Part shown: positions 42,547 through 50,775 of the stretch, piece by piece | Numbering within the stretch: position 1 is the first letter of the stretch | Layout of the letters: each line of letters starts with the position of its first letter | Assembly: GCA_902782465.1 (NCBI GenBank) | Contig: CACZNH010000002.1 | Span: 176,998 to 240,997 of the forward strand | Source: an uncultured Bacteroidales bacterium | GTDB taxonomy: Bacteria > Bacteroidota > Bacteroidia > Bacteroidales > Muribaculaceae | Reading direction: 5' to 3' | DNA: 64,000 nt | Made by a program: the position numbers and the translations under genes | The notes under the pieces: generated by a model | Databases searched by the model: none | The model's input: the letters and a program-made list of their open reading frames with translations, nothing else | What the model was told of the DNA's origin: nothing

Positions 42547-43200
42547 ATGAAAGACGCGGTTATCATCACATCGGGCGGCATGGACTCGACAACCATGCTC
42601 TATGAGTACAAGGACGAAATAGCGCTGGCCATAACCTTTGACTACGGCAGCACGCAGAACGGTCGTGAGCGCCGCTGTGCCATTATGCACTGCGAGCGAC
42701 TGGGCATCAAGCACCTGATTATCCCGTTGGACTTCATGCACAAGTATTTCAAGAGCGCTCTGCTCGAGAGCGCCGACGCTATCCCCGACGGCAACTACAA
42801 CGACGAGAATATGAAATCGACGGTGGTGCCCTTCCGCAACGGCATCATGCTCGCCATCGCATGCGGCATTGCCGAGAGCAATGGCCTCAAACGCGTGATG
42901 ATTGCCAACCATGCCGGTGACCATTCTATCTATCCCGATTGCCGCTCTCCGTTCATCGAGGCGATGAGTACGGCAATGATGACGGGCACCTACGAGGGAA
43001 TCAAGGTCTATGCTCCCTATACCGACCTGAGCAAGGCCGACATCGCCCGCCATGGCGCGGCATTGGGGCTGGATTACAGCGAGACTTATTCATGCTACAA
43101 GGGTGGTGAGAAGCACTGTGGCACCTGCGGCACCTGCACCGAGCGTCGTCAGGCCCTGCGTGATGCGGGCATCGACGACACCACCGAGTACCTTGTGTGA
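42547..43200 (+). CDS. queC: 7-cyano-7-deazaguanine synthase
   Basis: Makes preQ0 from CDG with ATP and ammonia. The 217-residue protein has the PP-loop SGGMDSTTM near the start and the zinc site CYKGGEKHCGTCGTC near the end (about 190-205). The start MKDAVIITSGG at 42547 is chosen over the longer frame into queF. The product is the substrate of QueF, encoded immediately upstream. Confidence 0.96.
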   Translation: MKDAVIITSGGMDSTTMLYEYKDEIALAITFDYGSTQNGRERRCAIMHCERLGIKHLIIPLDFMHKYFKSALLESADAIPDGNYNDENMKSTVVPFRNGIMLAIACGIAESNGLKRVMIANHAGDHSIYPDCRSPFIEAMSTAMMTGTYEGIKVYAPYTDLSKADIARHGAALGLDYSETYSCYKGGEKHCGTCGTCTERRQALRDAGIDDTTEYLV

Positions 43201-43202
43201 AA

Positions 43203-43311
43203 GATATTGGATAATAGATATTAAATAATAGATGCTTGGAGAACAAGAGGTTAGATGCTTGTTTCTTGATTTTGAAATCTTTTATCTATTATCTTTTAAC
43301 TATTATCTAAA
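43203..43311 (+). repeat. Inverted pair of 7-base arrays before fabD (array I)
   Basis: GATATTG, GATAATA, GATATTA, AATAATA (43203-43230) form one arm; ATCTTTT, ATCTATT, ATCTTTT, AACTATT, ATCTAAA form the opposite arm (about 43276-43311). Between them is a 45-base unrelated segment with GATGCTTG twice. The first arm carries TAA and TAG in the sense of fabD. Confidence 0.65.
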
Positions 43312-43320
43312 AAAAATGCC

Positions 43321-43328
43321 TACCTTTG
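43321..43328 (+). promoter_or_regulatory. -7 box of fabD
   Basis: TACCTTTG, 53 bases upstream of the ATG at 43382. No -33 TTTG at the normal spacing. Confidence 0.55.
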
Positions 43329-43381
43329 CCGCCGTTTTAAAGAAAAATTTCCATAATTAATCAGATATCAAGAAAAGAAAA

Positions 43382-44260
43382 ATGAAAGCATTCGTATTCC
43401 CTGGCCAGGGCGCACAGTTTGTCGGTATGGGCAAGGACCTGTATGACAACAACCCTCAAGCCAAAGAATTGTTTGAAAAAGCCAATGAGGTGCTCGGCTT
43501 CCGCATCACCGACCTTATGTTTGAAGGTACCGAGGAAGACCTCAAGCAGACCAAGGTGACTCAGCCTGCCGTATTCCTTCATTCCGTTATTCTCGCTCTC
43601 ACCATGGGCGAGGAGTTCAAGCCCGACATGGTTGCCGGTCACTCGCTGGGCGAGTTTTCGGCACTGGTCGCTGCAGGCGCACTGCCCTTTGAGCAGGGTC
43701 TGAAGCTGGTCGAGGCACGTGCCCTGGCCATGCAGAAGGCTTGTGAGGCAGCTCCCTCGACGATGGCTGCCATCATCGGTATGGATGACGAGAAGGTGGA
43801 GGAAATCTGCGCTACCATTGATGGCGTATGTGTCCCCGCAAACTACAACTGCCCCGGTCAGGTGGTTATCTCGGGTGAGATTGCCGCTATCGAGGCCGCT
43901 TGTGAGAAATTCAAAGAGGCTGGTGCACGCCGTGCATTGCCCCTCAAGGTGGGTGGTGCCTTCCACTCGCCCCTGATGGAGCCTGCCCGTGCTGAGTTGG
44001 CCGAGGCTATCGAGGCTGCCGATTTCTCGGCTCCCGTTTGCCCCATCTACCAGGATGTGGACGCCAAGCCCCACACTGACCCCGCTGAAATTAAGGCCAA
44101 CCTGCTGCAACAGCTCACCGCTCCCGTGCGTTGGAGCCACATCGTTGCCAACATGGTTGCCGACGGCATGACTGAGGCCGAGGAGCTGGGTCCTGGCAAG
44201 GTGCTGCAAGGCCTCATCGCCAAGACTAACCGCGACGTCGTCCTCACAGGCCGCCAGTAA
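43382..44260 (+). CDS. fabD: Malonyl-CoA:ACP transacylase
   Basis: Loads malonyl onto acyl carrier protein for fatty acid synthesis. The 292-residue protein has FPGQGAQFVGMG at the start, catalytic Ser88 in GHSLGE and His195 in GGAFHSPLM. The length is normal. It is a single gene followed by a terminator; other fab genes are not in the window. Confidence 0.96.
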   Translation: MKAFVFPGQGAQFVGMGKDLYDNNPQAKELFEKANEVLGFRITDLMFEGTEEDLKQTKVTQPAVFLHSVILALTMGEEFKPDMVAGHSLGEFSALVAAGALPFEQGLKLVEARALAMQKACEAAPSTMAAIIGMDDEKVEEICATIDGVCVPANYNCPGQVVISGEIAAIEAACEKFKEAGARRALPLKVGGAFHSPLMEPARAELAEAIEAADFSAPVCPIYQDVDAKPHTDPAEIKANLLQQLTAPVRWSHIVANMVADGMTEAEELGPGKVLQGLIAKTNRDVVLTGRQ

Positions 44261-44287
44261 TCAGTCAAACAACAATAACAACTAACT

Positions 44288-44327
44288 ACAACCCAAACAA
44301 CTGATATTTTAAAGTTGTTTGGGTTGT
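44288..44327. terminator. Bidirectional terminator between fabD and lptB
   Basis: A 14-base perfect stem ACAACCCAAACAAC / GTTGTTTGGGTTGT with a 12-base loop between two convergent genes. Confidence 0.88.
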
Positions 44328-44366
44328 TTATTGTTGTTCAAGTTTTTTGAAAGATTTGTGTTAGGG

Positions 44367-45221
44367 TCAATCGAATTTCTTGCGACGGAAGATAAAATTG
44401 TGGCCCAGGTACTTGTCGCGCACAGTGGGATTGTCGGCCAGTTCCTCGCTGGTGCCTTGGAACAGGATTTTGCCTTCAAACAGCAGATAAGCCCTGTCGG
44501 TGATGCTCAGCGTCTCAGGGGCGTTATGGTCGGTGATGAGGATGCCGATGTTCTTGCTCTTCAGGCTATAGACGATGCTCTGGATGTCCTCCACGGCGAT
44601 GGGGTCAACACCGGCAAAGGGTTCGTCGAGCATGATGAAGCGCGGGTTGATGGCCAGGCCGCGGGCAATCTCGGTGCGGCGGCGCTCGCCACCTGACAGG
44701 CGGTTACCCAGGTTCTTGCGCACCTTCTGCAGGTGGAACTCACTGATGAGCTGTTCCAAACGGTCTTTTTGCTCAGCGGGGGTGAGGGTTGTCATCTCCA
44801 GCACGGTGCGGATGTTGTCCTCAACACTCAGCGTGCGGAAGACCGATGCTTCCTGAGGCAGGTAGCCAATGCCCAACTGGGCACGTTTATAGACGGGTAG
44901 GGTGGTGATGTCAACATCGTTGAGGAATACGCGTCCTTCGTTGGGTGTGACAAGGCCGGTGGTCATATAGAAGGTCGTCGTCTTGCCGGCACCGTTAGGT
45001 CCCAACAAACCGACAATCTCGCCTTGATGCACGTCGATGGATACATGATTCACGACGATACGTTGGCGGTACTTCTTCACCAGGTTATCGGTGCTCAGTA
45101 CCAGCGTGCCCGCTTCGCCCGACGCGTTCAGCCGTGCCGCAGTCGCCTTGTCGCCAGGCTTCACTGCAGGCTTGCCGCCCTCATCGCCGTCTTTTCCTTT
45201 ATTTCCCCAAGGAATCTTCAT
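44367..45221 (-). CDS. lptB: LPS export ABC transporter ATP-binding protein LptB
   Basis: A 284-residue ABC ATPase of the LptB family: Walker A GPNGAGKT (74-81), Q-loop QEASVFR, signature [14 protein letters not shown], Walker [21 protein letters not shown] and the switch LITDHN. It drives LPS transport with LptFG. It has a 40-residue charged N-terminal extension not found in E. coli LptB. It is downstream of udk, and an LptD-like gene lies divergently 1 kb away, so two LPS-transport genes share the neighbourhood. Confidence 0.94.
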   Translation of the reverse strand: MKIPWGNKGKDGDEGGKPAVKPGDKATAARLNASGEAGTLVLSTDNLVKKYRQRIVVNHVSIDVHQGEIVGLLGPNGAGKTTTFYMTTGLVTPNEGRVFLNDVDITTLPVYKRAQLGIGYLPQEASVFRTLSVEDNIRTVLEMTTLTPAEQKDRLEQLISEFHLQKVRKNLGNRLSGGERRRTEIARGLAINPRFIMLDEPFAGVDPIAVEDIQSIVYSLKSKNIGILITDHNAPETLSITDRAYLLFEGKILFQGTSEELADNPTVRDKYLGHNFIFRRKKFD

Positions 45222-45227
45222 CGTTGA

Positions 45228-45297
45228 TCAGTTTTCAGTTTTCAGTTTTCAGTTGAATGCGGATGCTGCTGACATCTGACAACTGATGACTGAAAAC
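45228..45297 (-). repeat. Composite heptamer array J with inverted arms
   Basis: Plus strand: four TCAGTTT/TCAGTTG units (45228-45255), a spacer AATGCGGATGCTGC, then four TGACATC/TGACAAC-type units (45270-45297). The arms are inverted relative to each other, so the transcript can fold. It lies exactly between the udk stop and the lptB start. The spacer core TGCGGATG is shared with 50695-50771. Confidence 0.85.
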
Positions 45298-45921
45298 TTA
45301 TTTCTTTTTATTCATTGTCAGGCGACCCTTGATGTAGTCGGTGATCAGGTTGATGGCCACCTCGTTGTTGCCGCCCTCGGGGATGATGATGTTAGCAAAT
45401 TTCTTGGTCGGCTCGATGTGCAACTGGTGCATGGGCTTGAGCACGCGCTGGTAGCGGTCAATGACAGCCTGTGCAGTGCGGCCGCGCTCGATGCAGTCAC
45501 GCGAGATGACGCGAATCAGGCGGTCGTCACCGTCGGCATCCACAAATACCTTGATGTCCATCATCTTCCTCAGGCGCGAGTCCACCAGCGCCATGATGCC
45601 CTCGATGAGCACCACGTCGTGCGGGTCCATGTGCTCGGTCTCCTTCTGGCGCGAGCAGGTCAGGTAGCTGTAGGTGGGCATCTCGATGGGCTCACCCTTC
45701 TTGAGCATCTTGACGTGTTCCAGCAGCAGATTCCAGTCAAAGGCTGCCGGTTCATCAAAGTTAATGTTCTGACGCTCCTCGGGCGGAACGTGGCTTGAAT
45801 CCTTATAATAGGAGTCTTGAGAAATCACACCCACCTCGCCTTCGGGCAAGCGTTCCATGATTTTACGCACCACAGTCGTTTTTCCTGAGCCGGTACCTCC
45901 GGCAATACCGATGATAATCAT
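45298..45921 (-). CDS. udk: Uridine kinase
   Basis: Phosphorylates uridine and cytidine in pyrimidine salvage. The 207-residue protein has the P-loop GGTGSGKT (8-15), the VISQDSYYKD motif, NFDEPAAFDW and FVDADGDDRLIRRVISRD-like phosphate-binding residues (DDRLIRVISRD). The length is normal. It precedes lptB on the minus strand with a composite array between them. Confidence 0.95.
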   Translation of the reverse strand: MIIIGIAGGTGSGKTTVVRKIMERLPEGEVGVISQDSYYKDSSHVPPEERQNINFDEPAAFDWNLLLEHVKMLKKGEPIEMPTYSYLTCSRQKETEHMDPHDVVLIEGIMALVDSRLRKMMDIKVFVDADGDDRLIRVISRDCIERGRTAQAVIDRYQRVLKPMHQLHIEPTKKFANIIIPEGGNNEVAINLITDYIKGRLTMNKKK

Positions 45922-45989
45922 AACATTAACTTGATTTTAGAAGTCATACTTGAAGTCGAATCCAGCCCATCAGGCACGATTCAAACATA

Positions 45990-45997
45990 CAAAGTTA
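45990..45997 (-). promoter_or_regulatory. -7 box of udk
   Basis: The minus strand reads TAACTTTG, about 69 bases upstream of the ATG at 45921. No -33 TTTG at the usual spacing. Confidence 0.5.
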
Positions 45998-46102
45998 CAA
46001 ATAAAAGTACACTTATACTTGATTTTTCAAGAAAAAGTTGAAAAAAAACTAATTCCCGCTAAATTATTGCTCCCTTGTTGCGCATTAGAACGAGTTTTGC
46101 AG

Positions 46103-46110
46103 TAATTTTG
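46103..46110 (+). promoter_or_regulatory. -7 box of the LptD-like gene
   Basis: TAATTTTG, 50 bases upstream of the ATG at 46160. A palindromic repeat copy (46135-46160) lies between the box and the start codon. Confidence 0.5.
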
Positions 46111-46134
46111 CACGATATTTGCCTAATGGCGAAT

Positions 46135-46160
46135 GTAGGGCCTCGCCTTGGCGTGGCCGA
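46135..46160. repeat. Palindromic repeat copy 2, 5' leader of the LptD-like gene
   Basis: Identical over 26 bases to 680-705. Its last base is the A of the start codon at 46160, so it would form a hairpin right at the ribosome entry site. Confidence 0.8.
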
Positions 46161-48880
46161 TGTATAGAGTATTGACAGGTAGATGCCTCCATATCGCGAT
46201 GATTATGGCAGCAGTATTATTGCTGTTGCCCAGTTTGTCGTATAGTCAGGTGAATAGCGGCGTTGCCACTATCGACACTTTGGCTATGGTGGGTGATTCG
46301 ATAGCTCCCGTTGATACGGTGCAGCGTGTGAAGAGCCCCTTTGTGAAGGAGCGGGTGGACCTGGACCATGTGGTGCAGTTCAATGCTAAGGACAGTATCA
46401 TCCTGTTTGGCCGCAATCATGCGGTGATGTATGGCGGCAGCAAAATCCTGTATGGCGACATTGACATGACGGCGTCGCAGATCAGCATGGACATGGACAG
46501 CAGCCAGGTGCAGGCCGTAGGTGTGACCGACAGCATTGGCGAACTCGTCGGCACTCCGGTCTTTAAGGACGCCAGCGGTGAGTATGAGTCGCGGGTGATG
46601 AAGTACAACTTCAAGACCAAGCGTGGCTACATCACCGACATCGTTACCGAGCAGGGCGAGGGCTACCTCACGGGCGGCATTACCAAGAAGACCGAGGACG
46701 ACTATTATTATATCAAGGATGGCCGCTACACCACCTGCGACGACCATGAGCACCCGCACTTCTACTTCCAGCTGACCAAGGCCAAGGTCAAACCCAAGCA
46801 GAATGTGGTGACCGGCCCTGCCTATATGGTGCTGGAAGACTTACCGCTGCCCATCGCGGTGCCCTTCGGCTTCTTCCCCTTCAGCGAGAAATACCAGAGC
46901 GGTATCCTGGTGCCCACCTTTGGTGAGGACTACAACCGTGGTTTCTACCTGCGCAACGGTGGCTATTACCTGGCATTGAGCCAGCATGCCGACCTGGCAC
47001 TCACGGGCGAAATCTACACCCGTGGCTCGTGGGGACTGTCGGCGCAGTCGTCCTACTCATGGCGTTACAAGTTCTCGGGTTCCTTCAGCGTCAATTACCT
47101 GACCACAGTAACGGGCGAGAAAGGTGACCCTGACTACAACAAGATGCGCAACTTCCAGGTGCTGTGGAGCCACAGCCAGAGCCAGAAGGCGAATCCTTAC
47201 CTGACCTTTTCGGCCAGCGTGAACTTCGCAACGTCTGGCTATTCCCGCAATAGCCTGAACACCTATTACACGAGCGCCTTTACCGAGAATACCAAGAGCA
47301 GTACCGTCAACCTGACCTACAAGATTCCCAATAGCAAGTGGACCATCTCATCGACCGCCAACGTGTCGCAGCGCACGGCCGACTCCACGCTGACCGTTTC
47401 GTTCCCCAATTTCACCATCAACATGAGCCAGACGGCTCCCTTCAAGCGCAAACGGGCTGTGGGCGACGAGCGGTGGTATGAGAAAATCAAAATCAGCTAT
47501 TCGGGACGCTTCCAGAATTCGTTGACCGCTAAGCAGGACGAGTTTTTCCACAAGAGCCTGGTCAAGGACTGGCGCAATGGCATGAGCCACACGGTGCCCG
47601 TTCAGGCGACCTTCAATGTGATGAAGTATTTCAACATCACGCCCTCGATGACCTTGAACGACCGCATGTACTCCAGCAAGATACGCCAGCAATGGGACCC
47701 CAATGCCAGCGCGATTGTGCGTGACACGACCTACGGCTTCTACAACATCTTCGACTTCAATTTCTCGCTGTCGTTGAGCACCAAGGTCTATGGCTTCTTC
47801 AAGCCGTTGAAGTTCTTGGGCAAGCTGAGCGAGAAGCTGATGATGGTGCGCCACGTGATGACGCCCACCATCTCGTTCTCGGCAGCGCCTGACTTCGGTG
47901 CGCCATTCTGGGGCTATTACGGCAACTTGGACTATGTGGATGCCGGTGGCACACAACGCCACTCCCACTACAGCTATTTCCAGCACGGCTTGTTCGGCGG
48001 TGGACCGTCGGGCAAGTCGGGGACCTTGTCGTTCAACATCGCCAACAACCTTGAGGCCAAGGTCAAGAGCGACAACGACAGCACCGGGTTCAAGAAGATT
48101 TCCCTCATTGAGAATTTCACCCTGAGCCAGTCCTGCAACTTTGCTGCCGACTCGATGAAGTGGAGCAACCTCAACACCAGCATCATGCTCCGTCTAACTA
48201 AGGGCTTTAACCTCAACCTGAGTGCGACCTGGGACGTCTATAAGTATGGCCTTAACGAGTATGGCAACCCGGTGCGCATCAACAAGCTGCGCTTGTTCAA
48301 CGGTGGCGGATGGGGACGTCTGTCCAGCACTGGCACCTCGTTCTCTTATACCTTCAACAACGACACCTTCCGCCGTAAGAAGGGCACAACAGACAATACC
48401 AAGGAAAACCAAAAGACGACAGACCGACGTGACGGCCTTGATGAAGAAGAAGAGGAAGAAAACGATGGACGTACAGGCCCGACAACCGACCTGGAGCTGA
48501 TTGACGGCTATGCCAAGTGGGACTGCCCGTGGAGCCTTACCTTGAACTACTCGTTGTCCTATGGCTACGGCTCGTTCAACTACAAGAAAATGGAGTATAG
48601 TGGCAAGTGGACCCAAAACCTGAGCATGAATGCCTCAATCCGTCCGACCAAGAATTGGTCCATCACGGCATCGGCCAGCTATAATTTCGATACACACAAG
48701 ATTGCCTATATGAATTGCAGCATCTCACGTCAGATGCACTGCTTTGAGATGAGTGCCAGTTTCGTGCCCGTGGGGCCTTACAAGAGCTACAACTTCCATA
48801 TTGCCGTCAAGTCGTCCATCCTGCAGGATGTCAAGTATGACAAACATTCCAGCATCAACAATGGCGTCACTTGGTATTAA
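46160..48880 (+). CDS. LptD-like outer-membrane LPS assembly protein
   Basis: A 906-residue protein with signal peptide (residues 1-30, ending SYSQ), an OstA-type N-terminal domain (about 65-200: DHVVQFNAKDSIILFGRNHAVMYG and similar) and a C-terminal beta-barrel of the LptD family rich in aromatic strand ends. The YGDIDMTASQISMDMDSSQVQAVGV stretch is characteristic of the jellyroll. An acidic, low-complexity loop with DEEEEEE-type residues lies near 770. An in-frame TTG at 46148 is possible, but ATG 46160 starts the signal peptide. It would deliver LPS to the outer leaflet. Confidence 0.88.
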   Translation: MYRVLTGRCLHIAMIMAAVLLLLPSLSYSQVNSGVATIDTLAMVGDSIAPVDTVQRVKSPFVKERVDLDHVVQFNAKDSIILFGRNHAVMYGGSKILYGDIDMTASQISMDMDSSQVQAVGVTDSIGELVGTPVFKDASGEYESRVMKYNFKTKRGYITDIVTEQGEGYLTGGITKKTEDDYYYIKDGRYTTCDDHEHPHFYFQLTKAKVKPKQNVVTGPAYMVLEDLPLPIAVPFGFFPFSEKYQSGILVPTFGEDYNRGFYLRNGGYYLALSQHADLALTGEIYTRGSWGLSAQSSYSWRYKFSGSFSVNYLTTVTGEKGDPDYNKMRNFQVLWSHSQSQKANPYLTFSASVNFATSGYSRNSLNTYYTSAFTENTKSSTVNLTYKIPNSKWTISSTANVSQRTADSTLTVSFPNFTINMSQTAPFKRKRAVGDERWYEKIKISYSGRFQNSLTAKQDEFFHKSLVKDWRNGMSHTVPVQATFNVMKYFNITPSMTLNDRMYSSKIRQQWDPNASAIVRDTTYGFYNIFDFNFSLSLSTKVYGFFKPLKFLGKLSEKLMMVRHVMTPTISFSAAPDFGAPFWGYYGNLDYVDAGGTQRHSHYSYFQHGLFGGGPSGKSGTLSFNIANNLEAKVKSDNDSTGFKKISLIENFTLSQSCNFAADSMKWSNLNTSIMLRLTKGFNLNLSATWDVYKYGLNEYGNPVRINKLRLFNGGGWGRLSSTGTSFSYTFNNDTFRRKKGTTDNTKENQKTTDRRDGLDEEEEEENDGRTGPTTDLELIDGYAKWDCPWSLTLNYSLSYGYGSFNYKKMEYSGKWTQNLSMNASIRPTKNWSITASASYNFDTHKIAYMNCSISRQMHCFEMSASFVPVGPYKSYNFHIAVKSSILQDVKYDKHSSINNGVTWY

Positions 48881-49496
48881 ATTCATCCATGTTTTGTTGC
48901 TATTATGTCTTGCCTTGCCATTGTCGGGGCAGGCTGTTCGGGAATTGAACGAGGGCGATTTGCTCTTTTGTTGCTCTGACTCGGCCAATGCGATAACGCA
49001 GGTCACCAGTGGGGTAGAAGACTTGCCCATCGACCATGTGGGCATTGTGCACCGCATCGGCGGTGACGTGGGTCCGCTCTTTGTCATCGAGGCGGTCAAG
49101 CCACAGGTCTGCCTTACGCCCATCGACACGTTTCTTGTCAATAACACTCACATTATCGTGGGGCGTGTGAATGTTGCGATGGATGTTTTCGGGTCAATCA
49201 GGCGCTGTCTGGCGATGGTGGGCAAGCCTTATGATGACCTCTATCTACCTGGCGACAGCGCCGTCTATTGCAGCGAACTGGTGCAGATGAATTTTGTCAA
49301 TACCGATGGAGGACTCATTTTTGACCCCGTGCCCATGTCGTTCCATGACGACTCAGGACAGGTCACCGATTATTGGAAGGATTTCTATTCACGCCGTGGC
49401 ATGACTGTGCCCGAGGGCGCTCCAGGGTCTAATCCTGGTGAACTCTCCCGCCGCCCACAAGTGACCATCGTGGGCAAATATCCGATTATATTATAA
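48861..49496 (+). CDS. YiiX/YebB-like NlpC/P60-type cysteine hydrolase
   Basis: A 211-residue exported protein. The signal peptide MASLGIKFIHVLLLLCLALP is followed by NEGDLLFCCSDS, DHVGIVHRIG (His) and YCSELVQMNF (Cys), the arrangement of permuted papain-like (YiiX, C92) amidases. The substrate is unknown, perhaps lipid- or peptide-amide bonds. Its start overlaps the end of the LptD-like gene by 20 bases, so the two are coupled. Confidence 0.82.
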   Translation: MASLGIKFIHVLLLLCLALPLSGQAVRELNEGDLLFCCSDSANAITQVTSGVEDLPIDHVGIVHRIGGDVGPLFVIEAVKPQVCLTPIDTFLVNNTHIIVGRVNVAMDVFGSIRRCLAMVGKPYDDLYLPGDSAVYCSELVQMNFVNTDGGLIFDPVPMSFHDDSGQVTDYWKDFYSRRGMTVPEGAPGSNPGELSRRPQVTIVGKYPIIL

Positions 49497-49505
49497 AAGA
49501 TGTGA

Positions 49506-50693
49506 TTAGGGCAAAGACACCTTGCCCAAGATGCCCTTGATGTGCGCGATGGTGATGCCGTAGTTGGTCATCGGGACGCCCTGCTGGCGGCATTGTTCCA
49601 CACGTGAGAGCATGAACTTGCGGTTGAACATGCAGCCACCGCAATGAATGACCAGGTCATAGCCTGACAAATCGCTGGGGAAATCCTTGCCGGCAACAAT
49701 ATCTACCGTCAAGCCTTGCCCAACGCGCTTGCGCAGCAGGCGGGGTATCTTTTCGCGTCCGATGTCCTCGGCCAGCGGGGCATGGGTGCAGGCTTCGGCA
49801 ATCAGTACGCGTGACCGTTCTGTCAGTTTGTTAATGGCTGGGGCACTCTCTACGAAGTACTGAATATCGCCCTTATGAGCCGCCATCAGTACTGAGAACG
49901 AGGTGAGCAGACTCTCGGCAGGCTTCTTCTGCTCTACGATGTCAAACACCTGTGAGTCGGTGATGATGAGATGTGGCGGTTCCTTCAGGGCTGCCAATGT
50001 GCGGTCTATATCCTCGGTCGTGCAGCAGATGGCGATACACCCTTTGTCCATCAGGTCGCGCAGGGTCTGCACCTGCGGCAGAATCAATCGGCCTTTAGGT
50101 GCCTGCGGGTCTTGCGGCATCACCAGCAGCACGGTGTCGCCGGCCAAGGCGAGGTTGCCTGTCAGCGTCTGCTTGCCGCTTTCAGGAGCTAAACCCGCCA
50201 ACGTTTGTCGCAACAGGTCAAGCCCTGTCCCTTTCAAGGCACTTACGGGAATCACGTCACAGCCCAGCCGTTTGGCGATGTCGGCAAGTATGGCAGAAGG
50301 AACTTCGTCCTGCAAGTCCACCTTGTTCAGTACGGCAACGAAAGGCACATTAGCCTGCTTCAACAGGCCAGCCCATGCCGCCTCATCGTCGAGAGTGGTG
50401 CCGTCGGTAACGATGATGGCGATATCGGTCTGCTTGATGACCTCACGTGTGCGCTCGGTGCGCAGGTCGCCCACTTTGCCGCTGTCGTCAAATCCCGCCG
50501 TGTCAATGAGTACGCAAGGCCCTAGCGGCAGGATTTCCATCGACTTCATCACCGGGTCGGTCGTGGTGCCAGGCACATCGCTCACCAGGGCTGTCTGTTG
50601 TCCAGTCAGTGCATTGATGAGCGAAGACTTGCCCGCATTGCGCCGTCCAAACAGCGCAATGTGCAGCCTTTCACTCCTCGGTGTATTGTTCAT
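49506..50693 (-). CDS. hydF: [FeFe]-hydrogenase H-cluster maturation GTPase HydF
   Basis: Scaffold for assembly of the 2Fe subcluster. The 395-residue protein has a GTPase domain with G1 GRRNAGKS (16-23), G3 DTAGF and G4 NKVD, a dimerisation domain, and a C-terminal [4Fe-4S] domain with HCGGCMFNR (Cys351, Cys354) plus a later Cys (EQCR). It is downstream of hydG, separated by a composite heptamer array. Confidence 0.95.
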   Translation of the reverse strand: MNNTPRSERLHIALFGRRNAGKSSLINALTGQQTALVSDVPGTTTDPVMKSMEILPLGPCVLIDTAGFDDSGKVGDLRTERTREVIKQTDIAIIVTDGTTLDDEAAWAGLLKQANVPFVAVLNKVDLQDEVPSAILADIAKRLGCDVIPVSALKGTGLDLLRQTLAGLAPESGKQTLTGNLALAGDTVLLVMPQDPQAPKGRLILPQVQTLRDLMDKGCIAICCTTEDIDRTLAALKEPPHLIITDSQVFDIVEQKKPAESLLTSFSVLMAAHKGDIQYFVESAPAINKLTERSRVLIAEACTHAPLAEDIGREKIPRLLRKRVGQGLTVDIVAGKDFPSDLSGYDLVIHCGGCMFNRKFMLSRVEQCRQQGVPMTNYGITIAHIKGILGKVSLP

Positions 50694-50694
50694 T

Positions 50695-50771
50695 ACAGTT
50701 TTCAGTTTTCAGTTTTCAGTTGTCAGTTGAGTGCGGATGATGCTGAAAACTGACAACTGAAAACTGACGAC
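50695..50771 (-). repeat. Composite heptamer array K with inverted arms
   Basis: Plus strand: five ACAGTTT/TCAGTTT/TCAGTTG units (50695-50729), spacer AGTGCGGATGATGC, then four TGAAAAC/TGACAAC/TGACGAC units (50744-50771). Same design and spacer core as 45228-45297, located between the hydG stop and the hydF start. Confidence 0.88.
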
Positions 50772-50775
50772 TAGT

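Noticed and set aside
43203-43311. Bidirectional terminator before fabD
   Set aside because: The two arms are loose AT-rich heptamers separated by 45 bases, with no GC stem.
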